Positions 55,482 through 62,459 of a stretch of DNA of 64,000 nucleotides are shown here, piece by piece (position 1 is the first letter of the stretch; every line of letters starts with the position of its first letter). The DNA lies in assembly GCF_029931775.1 (NCBI RefSeq), contig NC_079321.1, forward strand, positions 14,032,501 to 14,096,500. Reading direction: 5' to 3'. Source of the DNA: Euleptes europaea. Lineage: Eukaryota > Chordata > Lepidosauria > Squamata > Sphaerodactylidae. The notes beneath the pieces were generated by a model. The model saw only the letters and a program-made list of their open reading frames with translations. It ran no database searches and was not told the origin of the DNA. The translations under genes and the position numbers were made by a program.

Positions 55482-58400
55482 GGATTGGCATCAGGACAGC
55501 TATATAGCACCTGCCAATTTAGACCCTAGCCTGCTAGTGGCCTTACCACTACAATTAGATGAACCCTCGGACAGTCACTCTGGTGACCTGAGGACCAAAA
55601 CTCAAAAGGGAAAGGCAAAAGCGGCAAGAACGGCGCAGGCAAGTACAAACGGCTTGGCTCGACCGCTAACAAGCGCGCCAAATGCCTGCTGCAAAACGCA
55701 CGCTGCTCTGCCGCGCCTGAAAGACGCGACTGCCAGATCGCAACAGAAAGCGGCCGGGAGAAAACAGCGGCGGTAGCCGCTCCTCCCACACAGCATGAAC
55801 GGGGGAAATGAAGGAGGTTGGCGGCTCGCCTTTTTGCCTCGCCCGCCATGCTCCGTCCTTAGGCGGCTCGCCTATTGTTATTCAAGGACGGGAAGCAGCG
55901 GGAAGCAGCCAGGAGAACACAGCGGCTATAGCCACTTCTCCCACACTGCACAAACGGGGAAAATGAAGGAGGCTGGCGGCTCGCCTTTTTGCCTCGCAAT
56001 GCTCCGTCCTCAGGCGGCTCGCCTATTATTATTCAAGGACGGGCCAATCACCAGTCCAAGTAGTACCAAGAGAGTACGTGCTGGCCAGCCTAAGCAGCGC
56101 TGAAAGCTAATTCACGGTCCCAAAATTGCCAATTGGTACCCAGACTGTCTATAGTATTTAACGCAGAAGATTTCCTTCTGCATTGGCATAAAAACCTAGC
56201 TACTCTTGATCTCTCAGAGGACTCAGAGTGGGAGAAAAGACTCCAGATAGGTTTGTGCCAGCGCTTGATTATTTCTAACTCTGTTGAAAGCAGAGCGGGA
56301 GAAACCAATGGCACCCATACAATGCTCCACAGCCTCTAGGAAGCCTTTATATTTGGTTTATCGGTGCTTCTAAAATTCTAAAAGTGCCTTCAGTAGAATC
56401 ACCTGTCACTGCCTTCACTCCTTCAACCTTGTTACATGGCCTTGCCATGATTAAGGACCCTACAGATAGGAAGGCAGAGTTAGCAGGCATAAATGCTCAG
56501 AGGCCTTGGCACTCACTATCAAGCGCTTCTATCACATCTGCCCTAGTATACAGAGCGGCAATAATTTGGACTAGGAAGTTATATCAACTTTTTCCACAGG
56601 AAGAAAGAAACGCCTTTACAGGAGTACCCATGTTTTTTTTTTTTTTTTTTTTTTAGAGTGGTATTCTTTCTAACTGATTCGAACTTCGATACCATGCCAT
56701 ATGCAGCTAGGACACTAGCCGCAGCATCAGATGCCAGAAGGGCATCCATGTTTTTTTTTTTTGAGAGTGGTATCCTTCCAGCTGATTCTACCTTAGATAC
56801 CATGTCATCCATGTTTTCGAGAGTGGTATTCTTTCTAGCTGATTCCTCCTTAGATAACATGTCATATGCAGCTAGAACACTAGCCACAGCCTCAGCTGCC
56901 AGAAAGGCTCTCTGGGTACGCCCCTGGCAAGCGGAGTATATAGATCAAAATTGGTTATTATGGGCTTCCTGTATCAGGGAAAGACCTTGCTTGGAGACAA
57001 TTTGGTCCCCATATCAGTGGAGACCAAAGACAAGTTTCTACGCAAGGAATCCAAGGGATCACTCCCCCTATGTCCTTTCGTGCATACCATATACTTCAAA
57101 GATACAGACCTGATCAACCTAGAAACCACCGGAACCAGAATCGCAGCTCCTTTAGTAAAGGAGGACGATTCAATAAATCTCCAAAATCCTCCACCTTCCA
57201 GGGCAATAAAGGGGATAAACCCGACCGCCCAACCAAACAGTGACGCCAGCCACCAGTCAGTGGAAGGCAGGCTCAGCCTATTACACCGTCAGTGGTCACC
57301 TCCCAACCAGGCCTCTGGGTCACAAACATTATCTCACAAGGCTATCAGATAGAGTTTTTCTTACACTCCTTCACATCGACTAGTAATATCTCCAACATTC
57401 CCCCCCCCCCAAAAAAAAAAAAATCCATAGAACTTCAGAGGCCTCTTAGACATCAAGGCGATGGAGCCAGTCTCACCATTAGAGCATACATTGGGAGTCT
57501 ATTCAGTATTCTTTACTGTTCCCAACAAAGGCGGCGGATGGAAAGCCATCCTAGACCTCAAGTTTCTGAACAGATTATCCCATTAAAGCGCTTCAGGATG
57601 GAGACACTAAAGTCAGTCACACAGGTCCTCAGGGAAAAGCATTTTCTTACATTCTAATACACCCGGCACATTGTTGTTTCCTTCGGTTCCGTACAAGGGA
57701 CACCTCTTCCAATTCAGGGCCTTACGATTCGGGTTATCATCGCCCCTCCTCGAGTATTCACCAAAGTTCTGGACACACCAGTCACATCTCTGCGCAAGGA
57801 GGGCGTGAGAATCACCCTTCTCAGACGACATTCTGATTTGCGCAAGCTCAAACTAGCAGAGCATAGATCATTCAGAGAGAGTTCTGAAGAGGTTAACAGA
57901 ACACGGGTCATAATCAACTTCAGAAAGACCCACTTAGTTCCATCCCAACGATTGAGAGAGATGGGGGATGGACATAGACACACTGACAAACTCCTTATAC
58001 CTTCCAGTGGACAAAAATCCACAACATTTCATCTCTAGCAAAGAAAGCGATTAATTCCCGGTCGCCTTCTCTAATGTCCCTGACCAAACTGAAGGGTCAC
58101 ATGTCTGCATGCATTCCCACAGTTCAAGGGGCACGCTTACGAGCAAGACCTCTTCAATGGTTCTTAAGGCCATACCAAAGAGACATACCAAGGAAGAAGT
58201 GACAGAAATCTCATCCTGACCGAGGAAGTCAGATCAAGACTAGTATGATGGTTTCAGTCTCAGAATTTGACGAAAGGAAGTTGGTATCTCCGTCCAACAC
58301 CAATTCAAATCTTCACGGACGCGTGTCTATCAGGTTGGGAAGCCACGCTCAAGGGACAATGGCTCAAGCAACATGGACCATCAAGAACAGAATCTTCACA

Positions 58401-61400
58401 TCAGTGCCCTAGAAATCAGGATGATCCTCAGAAGCGACTACATTTTTCCTTGGGCCGAGTCCAACCTCTCATCAAAATCAGCAGAACATATTCAGGGCAC
58501 AGTCAACATACAAGCAGACTGGCTCAGCAGACAGGACATCAGCGAGGCAGAATGGTCTCTACATCCAGAGGTCTTTCAACTTATTACTCAGAGATTCGGC
58601 ACGCCACAGATTCATCTGTTTGCATCCAGCATCATCCACCAGCTGCCATGGTACTATTCCATGTACCGTCAACAGGGGGTGGAACAAATGGACCTCTTAA
58701 TGTCACCAGGGCCACACGACCTACTGTACGGGTTCCCCCCCTCCCTCCAAGGGTATTGAGAAAGGTACGACTTCAAAAAGCATCAGTCAGATTCATAGCT
58801 CCATATTGGCTGCGACGACCGTGGTTCCCATCTATAATTCAGATGTCCATACAGAACCATTGGAGACTTCCAGACAGACAAGATCTCCCTCTACAAGACC
58901 CAATATGCCATCCCAATCCAGGGTGGTACAAACTGACCGCATGGGCACTGAAAGGAGATGACTTATAGCCCTAGGTTATAGCCCGGTGGCCGTCACTACC
59001 ATATTGACAACAAGGAAGCCATCAGGAGGGACAGAGCTTAGGGCTAGCTACCTGCACTCTACAAAGGCAACTGGCATCTATAGCTACCATAGTACCCAAG
59101 GTATCTGGATACCGCTTAACCAAACACCATCACATAAAAGCCTTTTTAAGGGGCGTCAGTTATTTAGCTCCTCCTGTTAGACACAGGTTCACAACTAGAG
59201 CCTGCACACAGCTTTGACAGCACTCACACAACTACCATTCGAACCAATCACTGAGATAGGACAAAATGTAGCTGCAAGTTTCACAGGGAGCAGGACATAG
59301 TGCTTTCATCTTCTGCACTAACCCCAAGAATCCTAAGGAGAAGGCCTGGCACTAGCTAGACCTAACAAGGGCACTACCTGTTTACATTTATCTTACTAAA
59401 ATTATTAGGAACTCTGACTCCTTATTCGTTCATATCTCACCACCTGACAAGGGCAAGCATATGTCCAAGGCATCCATTAGTAGGACCATCACCTTATACA
59501 TAACACAGGTTTATAGAATAAGTAACCTACCTGCTCCTGCGGGCGTTACTGCCCACTTGGGAAGAAGTGCGGCTACTTCAGCAGCCTTCGACTGCCGTGC
59601 TTTATGGAAGAGATATGTAAGGCTGCAACTTGGTCCTCGGTGTCCACATTTGTGAGACACTACAAATTAGATCTATACTTGTCAGCAGATGCCGCCTTAG
59701 GCAGACGAGTACTGCAAAGTATACTTCAGGACGTCTAACCCTCCCAAGGGCGGGGGACAGCTCTTGTATGTCCCATAATGAAGATGCCCTTCTCCCTCTG
59801 AGCGAGAAAGAGCCTTGGCTACTTACCGTGAAGGCTTCTTCTGCTCAGAGGGACGAAGGGCATCTTGCCCGCCCAGACGTCAGTAAAATATAAATAAAAC
59901 AAATAAAATAAAATTACAGGTAATCATGGTTACATCTAACTTCCAGTTGACGTTCAATTCAAGTTAAACGCTGTTTGTTGGTTCATGACTTATAGTTATC
60001 CTAAAGGTTCATCGTTAATGTTTATTAGGAACTTATTTCTTGTATAGAATTATAACTAACATGTTTCTTCAGTCTATCTTAAATATATAAGGCTCGGAAA
60101 GTCTTTAACTGATCACAAGGGGGCGTTTACCCTCAGAGGTCAGAAAAATTTAAATATTTGGTTCCTGCCTCCCGAGATAAGAGGAAAAGGAAACACCCAT
60201 AATGAAGATGCCCTTCGTCCCTCTGAGCAGAAGAAGCCTTCACGGTAAGTAGCCAAGGCTCTTTTCAGTGGTGGCACCCCACCTGTGGAATGTCCTTACC
60301 CTGGAGGCTAGCCCCGGTGCTCACCGTACTCTCTTTTAGAGCCCAGGCGTAAACATTCCTTTTAAGCCAGGCTTTAAACTTAATGGCTGAACTTTCAAAT
60401 TGTTCTACAGTTTTCTCTAGCCAGCTCTATTACACTATTTTTAAAACGATTAAATGTTTCATGCTGTACTTACACTTTGGCTAGTTTTTAATGCTGTTTT
60501 AATAGCATTAACTAATTTTAGCTCATTTTGTCTTTAGATGTTTGTTTGTTTTAAAAAATTTTACTTGTGGGCTCCCTCAAGTAGATTTCCTGGAGAGGCA
60601 GCATAGAAATTTTTCCAAATAAAACTATAGAGTTAAATAACTTCTGGCAGCTTTTATCCATATGAGTTTGGACTAGTTTTTTGCTGGAACCAATAGCAGC
60701 CTGTAGAATTTTTGGGGTGGAGTTGCTCTTGGCTGTGTCCTAAGTCCTGTGTTGAGGACCTTCCAGTTTGGAGGCACAGTATGCTTTTGAATGCTGTTTG
60801 AGTGTGGGTGGTGGGGGTCCCATTTGCAGGTCACTGTTAAAAACAGGCAGCTGGCCTTGATGGCCCTTTGGCCTCACCGGGTTGGAATCTTATCCTGACC
60901 TCTGTTGTTCTATATGGAGGTGAATCGTTCGACTTCTCTGCACAGGTGACCCACGGAATACTCAGCCTCCCCGAGGTGGATGACGTGGAGACACAGAAAG
61001 AGCTTCTCGGCACCAGCGGGCTCATTCTCCTGCTGCCTCTTCACGTGAGGAGCGAGGATGTTGCCACGGAAGACGTCTATTGGCTTTCCGCCTTGCTTCA
61101 GTTGAAACGGCTCCTGCAGGCAAAGCCGTTCCATCCGTTGGTGCCGCTGGTGGTTTTAGCTCCAAGCCACAGAGATGAAGCCATTGAAAAAGAAGCAGAA
61201 GAAGGTACCTTTGTGCCTGTACGGTGGGAGAACTGTTAGATTCGAGTCCAGTAGCACCTTGGGTATCTGACGAAGGGAGCTTTTGACTCTCAAAAGCTCA
61301 AACCCTGAAAATCTTGTTGGTCTGTAAGGCGTTACTGGACTCAAATCTAGCTGAAGAAGAACCGAAATTTTGAGCTGAAAATTATAACAAAATATTAATA

Positions 61401-62455
61401 TTATTTATTATGCAGTGTCCATGAAATTAAACATCAGGCCTTAAATATGCAGGCTGATCAATTAAAAAATATATAAAAATAGTTGCTAATTTTCCAACAT
61501 AGTTGATGATAAAAAAATCGATGTAAATGGCCAATAAACAACCCAAATGCGTTTTGGCCTATGTGGCCTTCTTCAGTGGTCATATATACATTCACATATT
61601 TCAGAAACACAACCAGAAATACATATAAAGGTATTCAGTAAAGTAATAACCTTTAATATTGTGTGGCCCATTGTCACTTGTTGTAAAACATGGAATTTTC
61701 ACTCTTTAAATTGGCTCACACAGAGGTCTTACCCTGTATTTCCAATGCCGTGTGAATGTGAGTATCATCAATCAGTGATAAAGTGACATTCTGTTCTGCT
61801 GCAAACCAGCACGGCTGCTTTCTGAAACTTTGGAAGAATTGTCATTTTAAGATTCATAGCTGAGGCAGAAGGGGTGGCAGCAAAGTAAAATCATGTTCTA
61901 TAAATAAGAGTTTGGGAAAGCCATGGGAGGAAGGCTGGTTAAGCAAACAGCGACAAGTCTGAGGCTGAATTTTCTCAGAAAAGAGCAGCGTTTCTCAGCC
62001 AGGGTTACCTGAAACCCTAGTGTTCTGCGAGTAACTGCTAGGGGTTCTGCGAGAAACTGCTAGGGGTTCCATAAGAAACAGTGATGAATAGGCTAATCAT
62101 ATGTAATCATATGTAGGGGTTCCCTGAGACATGAAAACTATTTCAAGGGTTCCTCAAGGGTAAAAAGGTTGAAAAACGCAGGAATAGAGGTTTGTTTTTG
62201 CAGAGGGTTGCTGTCTTAAAGAAGTCAGTATTGTCTGGTGGGCTGGCTTGGCTGCCACTTTTCATTCTGTGCCGGTCAGCAGGAATAACTCAGTAGTATT
62301 AATTGCAACAAAATTAAGTTTCTCCTCCCCCCCTCTTTTTTTTTTTTTTTTTTTAAGGGTTGATGTTGCCGGACTTGATTTCCGCAAACCTTATTTCAGA
62401 CTACATCGTCGTCGGAATGCCGGATTCTGTCAATGACTTGCAAGGCACCAGCAGG
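29076..62455 (+). CDS. MCM3AP: MCM3AP (GANP), 22 coding exons, 3' part outside window
   Basis: Encodes the germinal-centre-associated nuclear protein, the metazoan Sac3 homologue that scaffolds TREX-2 and couples mRNA export to nuclear pores. Exons chain with matching phases: 29076-30246, 30621-30844, 33091-33169, 34951-35098, 36034-36230, 36550-36683, 37890-38087, 39178-39446, 40462-40624, 41339-41499, 43254-43495, 45083-45252, 45489-45589, 46614-46745, 47653-47766, 49285-49437, 50295-50492, 51331-51399, 52438-52572, 54223-54376, 60946-61204, 62358-62455. Together they give 4569 nt, 1523 codons and no stop; the human protein has 1980 residues, so roughly the last 400-450 lie beyond 64000. 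Domain order: FG-rich nucleoporin-like N-terminus (about 1-300), basic linker, RRM-like primase-region fold (about 425-485), Sac3/GANP helical domain (about 615-915), Glu/Arg-rich coiled coil (about 1090-1200), then the start of the MCM3-binding/acetyltransferase region. I start at the ATG of MNPN because human begins MNPTNPF. All introns read GT-AG. Residue ranges are my estimates from alignment by eye with the recalled human protein. Confidence 0.98.
30285..30425 (-). mobile_element. LINE 3' tail fragment
   Basis: ATTAGATTTTTATCCCACCC, then TGGCCAAGGGCAGGTAAC; reverse of the tail that ends other CR1/L3-like copies here. Confidence 0.5.
30621..30844 (+). CDS. MCM3AP: MCM3AP coding exon 2, start of RRM-like domain
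   Basis: The acceptor is ttcctttcag and the donor CAT|GTAAGT. It encodes residues 391-465, with STESLGG and the RRM-like start [18 protein letters not shown] through [11 protein letters not shown], nearly identical to human. Confidence 0.96.
31838..32600 (-). repeat. tRNA-derived SINE, family 3, split by a CR1 piece
   Basis: SINE parts at about 31838-32023 (CCTATGAGGTAGGCTAGGCT, CCAAGGTCACCCAGCAAGCT) and 32512-32600 (GGGAATCAAACCTGGCTGTC). The CR1-like 3' end at 32024-32490 separates them. Confidence 0.65.
32024..32490 (+). mobile_element. CR1/L3-like LINE 3' end
   Basis: ATTGTGGAACTCCCTGCCCC, GGATGTGGTGGTGGCTGCC, GGCTACTAGTCAAAATGG, TTCCTAGAGGCACCTGG, and the end TTTCTTATGTTCTTATTTAT. Confidence 0.85.
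33091..33169 (+). CDS. MCM3AP: MCM3AP coding exon 3
   Basis: The acceptor is tgcttttcag and the donor TCAG|GTACGT. It encodes [16 protein letters not shown] and TFWHRKK, the end of the RRM-like domain and the basic linker. A preceding tract at about 33.0 kb is pyrimidine-rich. Confidence 0.95.
33212..33236. repeat. (TG)n microsatellite
   Basis: About 12 TG units in MCM3AP intron 3. Confidence 0.9.
33520..34780 (-). mobile_element. Bov-B (RTE) LINE fragment with nested CR1 tail
   Basis: The minus strand encodes [50 protein letters not shown] (RT YADD box) and the C-terminus [14 protein letters not shown]. It is interrupted by a CR1 3' end at about 34107-34330 and holds a foreign 28-mer at 33573-33600. 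Confidence 0.9.
34107..34330 (-). mobile_element. CR1 LINE 3' end nested in Bov-B
   Basis: AGAATCATAGAGTTGGAAGG, CATCAAGTCCAACCCCCTGC, CTTCTTAAAAACCTCCAGG; reverse CR1 tail, younger than the Bov-B copy. Confidence 0.85.
34951..35098 (+). CDS. MCM3AP: MCM3AP coding exon 4, fast-evolving linker
   Basis: The flanking exon phases (1 in, 2 out) and short matches to human (PNK, then SLLNK versus NLLSK) identify this 148-nt exon. The acceptor is gtatgcaaag and the donor AAAAG|GTAGGT. The acceptor has a weak pyrimidine tract. Sequence identity is low between the two anchors, so this is the least certain exon. Confidence 0.8.
35285..35940. mobile_element. LINE 3' tail and LINE C-terminal fragment
   Basis: 35285-35450 plus strand: TTGTAAACCGAAAGG, GCCACTCTGAGCCCTGC (CR1/L3-like tail). 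35520-35940 minus strand: encodes [14 protein letters not shown] and [20 protein letters not shown], a CPCG-type LINE ORF2 C-terminus. Confidence 0.6.
36034..36230 (+). CDS. MCM3AP: MCM3AP coding exon 5
   Basis: The acceptor is ttctttgatag and the donor GCAAG|GTAAGA. It encodes [18 protein letters not shown] through [13 protein letters not shown], the segment just before the Sac3 domain in human. Confidence 0.96.
36550..36683 (+). CDS. MCM3AP: MCM3AP coding exon 6, start of Sac3/GANP domain
   Basis: The acceptor is tttttttag and the donor GACAAG|GTACTG. It encodes [16 protein letters not shown] followed by [14 protein letters not shown], the hallmark entry motif of Sac3/GANP proteins. Confidence 0.97.
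36995..37203 (-). repeat. tRNA-derived SINE, family 2
   Basis: ATGAAGCTGTCTTATACAGA to GCTCTACCACTGAGCCACAG. Confidence 0.85.
37683..37845 (+). mobile_element. CR1/L3-like LINE 3' fragment
   Basis: TGTGGAACTCCCTTCCCCAG, GATGATGGCTGCCAACTTGG, GGCTACTAGTCAAAATGG. Its left edge joins a 28-mer also found at 33573. Confidence 0.8.
37890..38087 (+). CDS. MCM3AP: MCM3AP coding exon 7
   Basis: The acceptor is catctttgag and the donor AGGAAG|GTAACT. It encodes 66 residues, [20 protein letters not shown] to WNRTRGIRK, almost identical to human. This is Sac3 domain core. Confidence 0.97.
38785..39030 (+). repeat. tRNA-derived SINE, family 1
   Basis: CCAGCATGGTGTAGTGGTTA, GGTTTGATCCCCCACTCC, then CAGCCCCACCTACCTCACAA. 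Confidence 0.9.
39178..39446 (+). CDS. MCM3AP: MCM3AP coding exon 8
   Basis: The acceptor is tcttggccag and the donor TGAG|GTAAAT. It encodes [20 protein letters not shown] through NLNKGDILR, the most conserved part of the Sac3 helical repeats. Confidence 0.97.
39618..39832 (+). repeat. 5S-rRNA-derived SINE with Bov-B tail
   Basis: GATCTCATCAGATCTCGGAA, GCAGGGTCAGCCCTGGTTAG, then GCTGCGACTTGACGGCACTT. Confidence 0.9.
40075..40241. mobile_element. hAT-type MITE, family 3
   Basis: CAGAGGTTCCCAAAC to TTCGGGAACCTCTG, flanked by CTTTAGAG (40067-40074) and CTTTAGGG (40242-40249). Confidence 0.85.
40462..40624 (+). CDS. MCM3AP: MCM3AP coding exon 9
   Basis: The acceptor is tttttcaacag and the donor GTCAG|GTAAGA. 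It encodes [20 protein letters not shown] and [20 protein letters not shown], within the Sac3 domain. Confidence 0.97.
40850..41150 (+). repeat. tRNA-derived SINE, family 4
   Basis: AGCCCTGTGGTGCAGAGTGG, CTGAGTTCGATCCTG, CCCAGCTTGCTGGGGGTAAA, CACAGGGGACCTTTACC. Confidence 0.88.
41339..41499 (+). CDS. MCM3AP: MCM3AP coding exon 10
   Basis: The acceptor is cattttttccag and the donor GATGG|GTAAGT. It encodes [20 protein letters not shown] then IFPL and [10 protein letters not shown], the C-terminal end of the Sac3 region. Confidence 0.97.
41685..41995 (+). mobile_element. CR1/L3-like LINE 3' end
   Basis: AATTGTGGAACTCCCTGCCC, GATGGCTGCCAGCTTGG, TTCCTAGAGGCACCTGG, CTTTTCTTATGTTCTTA. Confidence 0.85.
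42699..42987. mobile_element. hAT-type MITE, family 4
   Basis: CAGTGGTGGACTGG to CCCAGTCTGCCACTG, flanked by GCAGTAAG (42691-42698) and GCAATAAG (42988-42995). Confidence 0.85.
43254..43495 (+). CDS. MCM3AP: MCM3AP coding exon 11
   Basis: The acceptor is tgcctttacag and the donor TCTCAG|GTTAGA. It encodes [20 protein letters not shown], then [10 protein letters not shown] and [10 protein letters not shown], matching human in order. Confidence 0.95.
43665..44098. repeat. tRNA-derived SINE family 1 (minus) plus CR1 tail (plus)
   Basis: SINE 43665-43898: GTTGGTTTTTATATGCCGAC to ACCACTACACCACACTGGC. CR1-like tail about 43990-44098: GGTAACTGGTTGGCCATTGT, CTTTCCTTATGTTGTTA. Confidence 0.75.
44097..44185. 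mobile_element. Palindromic MITE
   Basis: CATCCTAAGCAGATTTGCCC...ATGTAACTCTGCTTAGGA are inverted ends, like the hairpin at 25.47 kb. 44.19-45.08 kb beyond it shows nothing recognisable. Confidence 0.55.
45083..45252 (+). CDS. MCM3AP: MCM3AP coding exon 12, Pro-rich linker
   Basis: The acceptor is cttacctacag and the donor GATACG|GTGAGG. It encodes a Pro/Leu/Gln-rich low-complexity linker ending [13 protein letters not shown], equivalent to the Pro-rich human segment before YSDEDLAQVV. Identity is low, but phase and composition agree. Confidence 0.88.
45489..45589 (+). CDS. MCM3AP: MCM3AP coding exon 13
   Basis: The acceptor is tgttcccag and the donor ATACG|GTAAAG. It encodes [20 protein letters not shown] then GSAGATYV, matching the human helix. 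The donor sits in a roughly 29-bp tandem duplication (see findings). Confidence 0.95.
46005..46135 (-). repeat. tRNA-derived SINE, family 2, truncated
   Basis: AGCTTCCTTATACCAAGTCA, CAGCAGCTCTCCAGGGTGTT, CCTTTCACCTCAC. Confidence 0.7.
46614..46745 (+). CDS. MCM3AP: MCM3AP coding exon 14, coiled coil
   Basis: The acceptor is ctccatacag and the donor AGAG|GTAAAC. It encodes [20 protein letters not shown], then [18 protein letters not shown], a highly charged coiled-coil segment. Confidence 0.95.
47093..47313. repeat. Short MITE piece (minus) and CR1 tail (plus)
   Basis: 47093-47221: AGATGGGGTATAATGCCATA to CACCTGGAGGTTGGCACCCT. 47225-47313: GGGCAACTGGTTGGCCATGG, then GTATTCTTAAG. Confidence 0.6.
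47653..47766 (+). CDS. MCM3AP: MCM3AP coding exon 15, coiled coil
   Basis: The acceptor is ctacatcttag and the donor TTAAA|GTAAGT. It encodes [20 protein letters not shown], then [10 protein letters not shown]. It continues the helix of the previous exon. Confidence 0.95.
47885..48425 (+). mobile_element. CR1 LINE 3' end
   Basis: TCCAGAGGAGGGCGACCAGA, TTTAGTTTGGAGAAGAGAAG, GAAGAACTTTTCTGACGGTG, TGACCCTGGTGGTCCCTTCC. Confidence 0.9.
48430..49280. other. MCM3AP intron 15, nothing recognised
   Basis: AT-rich. TTCCACACCCCTTAATTAAT occurs twice in tandem (48705-48726, 48727-48748). Confidence 0.5.
49285..49437 (+). CDS. MCM3AP: MCM3AP coding exon 16
   Basis: The acceptor is ttctgtcccag and the donor CAGCG|GTATGT. 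It encodes the segment from [14 protein letters not shown] to [16 protein letters not shown], the last part identical to human. Confidence 0.97.
49578..49868 (+). repeat. tRNA-derived SINE, family 1
   Basis: GAGCCAGCGTGGTGTAGTGG, TTGGTTCCCCACTCTTCC, CAGCCCCACCTACCTCACAA, CCAACTCTTCTTCTT. Confidence 0.92.
50295..50492 (+). CDS. MCM3AP: MCM3AP coding exon 17
   Basis: The acceptor is tttcttataaag and the donor TGTAG|GTAAGT. It encodes [20 protein letters not shown], then [20 protein letters not shown], closely matching human. Confidence 0.97.
   Translation: MEGSRCSPKEAEASDESVPGRSVLCGPQKPTEGSVAQRRVPYLQREPGERDGRPGARGKAWHLLL
50938..51290 (-). mobile_element. CR1/L3-like LINE 3' end
   Basis: ATAAGAACATAAGAAAAGCC, GGTGCCTCTAGGAAGCCCAC, CATCCTGGGGCAGGGAGTTC; reverse copy ending about 40 bp before MCM3AP exon 18. 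Confidence 0.88.
51331..51399 (+). CDS. MCM3AP: MCM3AP coding exon 18 (69 nt)
   Basis: The acceptor is ttacttttag and the donor TTAGG|GTATGG. It encodes [20 protein letters not shown], then QLL, matching human. Confidence 0.95.
51962..52208 (+). repeat. tRNA-derived SINE, family 1
   Basis: AGAGCCAGCGTGGTGTAGTG, GGTTTGATTCCCCACTTC, CAGCCCCACCTACCTCGCAA. Confidence 0.92.
52438..52572 (+). CDS. MCM3AP: MCM3AP coding exon 19
   Basis: The acceptor is gaatccaag and the donor AGCAG|GTATGA. It encodes [17 protein letters not shown], then [11 protein letters not shown], matching human [16 protein letters not shown]. Confidence 0.96.
52620..53460. other. MCM3AP intron 19, nothing recognised
   Basis: Mixed sequence with no gene or named repeat seen. 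Confidence 0.5.
53461..53605. repeat. ~145-bp polypyrimidine tract
   Basis: Almost only C and T on the plus strand, in blocks such as CCCTTTCCCTCCCTCTTTTT and TTCCTTTTCTTCTTTTCCCC. Confidence 0.9.
53740..53882 (+). mobile_element. LINE 3' tail fragment
   Basis: GCTGCCCTGAGCCTGGCTTG, GGGCAGGGCATAAATAAAAT; CR1/L3-like tail. Confidence 0.6.
54223..54376 (+). CDS. MCM3AP: MCM3AP coding exon 20
   Basis: The acceptor is tgcattcacag and the donor GTAAAG|GTTGGT. It encodes [17 protein letters not shown] to SVCVK, matching human ILANWLKVKF to NVCIK. The following 6.6-kb intron holds the DIRS-type fossil. Confidence 0.95.
54545..54930 (+). mobile_element. CR1 LINE 3' end
   Basis: TTAGGAAGAATTTTCTAACA, TTTTTAAGCAGAGGCTAGAT, GGTTGGACTAGATGACCCTG, TATGATTCT. 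Confidence 0.9.
55128..60263 (+). mobile_element. DIRS-type tyrosine-recombinase retroelement fossil
   Basis: A roughly 5.1-kb fossil in MCM3AP intron 20, in the same sense as the gene. Parts: left terminal inverted repeat 55128-55246, gag-like region about 55.5-57.1 kb, reverse transcriptase/RNase H region about 57.3-58.9 kb, tyrosine-recombinase region about 59.0-59.75 kb, internal complementary region about 59.77-59.87 kb, right inverted repeat 60109-60228, and an end extension to about 60263. The frames are broken by several interruptions. The near-identity of the inverted repeats suggests a fairly recent insertion. Internal tandem repeats of ~125 bp lie at 55.80-56.05 kb, and related repeats with T-runs at 56.6-56.9 kb. 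The RNase H part is recognised from DACLSGWEA and NIQADWLSR-type motifs. Confidence 0.85.
55449..55477. repeat. Poly(A) run within the DIRS element
   Basis: About 29 A residues just before the gag-like region; simple repeat. Confidence 0.9.
60946..61204 (+). CDS. MCM3AP: MCM3AP coding exon 21
   Basis: The acceptor is ctctgcacag and the donor AGAAG|GTACCT. It encodes [20 protein letters not shown], then [20 protein letters not shown], very close to human. Confidence 0.97.
61233..61355 (+). ncRNA. Hammerhead-bearing short repeat
   Basis: GGTATCTGACGAAGGGAG..CTCTCAAAAGCTCAAACC at 61262-61304 forms stem I GGTAT/AAACC (4 of 5), CTGACGA, a five-pair stem II and AGCT. Ends ATTCGAGTCCAGTAGCACC and TTACTGGACTCAAATCT are inverted. 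Confidence 0.5.
61380..61660 (-). mobile_element. Repeat with a hammerhead-like core on the minus strand
   Basis: The minus strand near 61545-61585 reads CACTGAAGAAGGCC, ACATA, GGCCAAAACGC: CTGAAGA and a four-pair stem II, but no convincing stem I. Confidence 0.45.
61986..62181. mobile_element. hAT-type MITE, family 5
   Basis: CAGCGTTTCTCAGCC to GGTTGAAAAACGCAG, flanked by GAAAAGAG (61978-61985) and GAATAGAG (62182-62189). Confidence 0.85.
62358..62455 (+). CDS. MCM3AP: MCM3AP coding exon 22 (last exon in window)
   Basis: The acceptor is a T-run ending ttttaag and the donor AGCAGG|GTAAGA. It encodes [20 protein letters not shown], then [12 protein letters not shown]. It ends in phase 0; the next human residues (VLQAVQWL) are not found before 64000. 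Confidence 0.95.
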
Positions 62456-62459
62456 GTAA

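Larger units (their letters stand above)
54930..60625 (+). mobile_element. CR1/L3-like LINE tail split by the DIRS element
   Basis: The left part, 54930-55127, ends GAGACAGGGCTTTTCT. The right part, 60264-60625, resumes at CTTTTCAGTGGTGGCACCCC and CACCTGTGGAATG, with a CCAAATAAAAC end. Read together they follow the normal order of this LINE tail, so the DIRS element is the younger insertion. Confidence 0.7.

Noticed and set aside
56384-58968. Open frames at 56-59 kb as MCM3AP exons or new genes
   Set aside because: They belong to the DIRS-type fossil; MCM3AP exons 20 and 21 join in phase across it.
61545-61585. A full hammerhead on the minus strand
   Set aside because: Core and stem II are present, but no stem I or cleavage triplet pairs convincingly; kept only as a weak family member.
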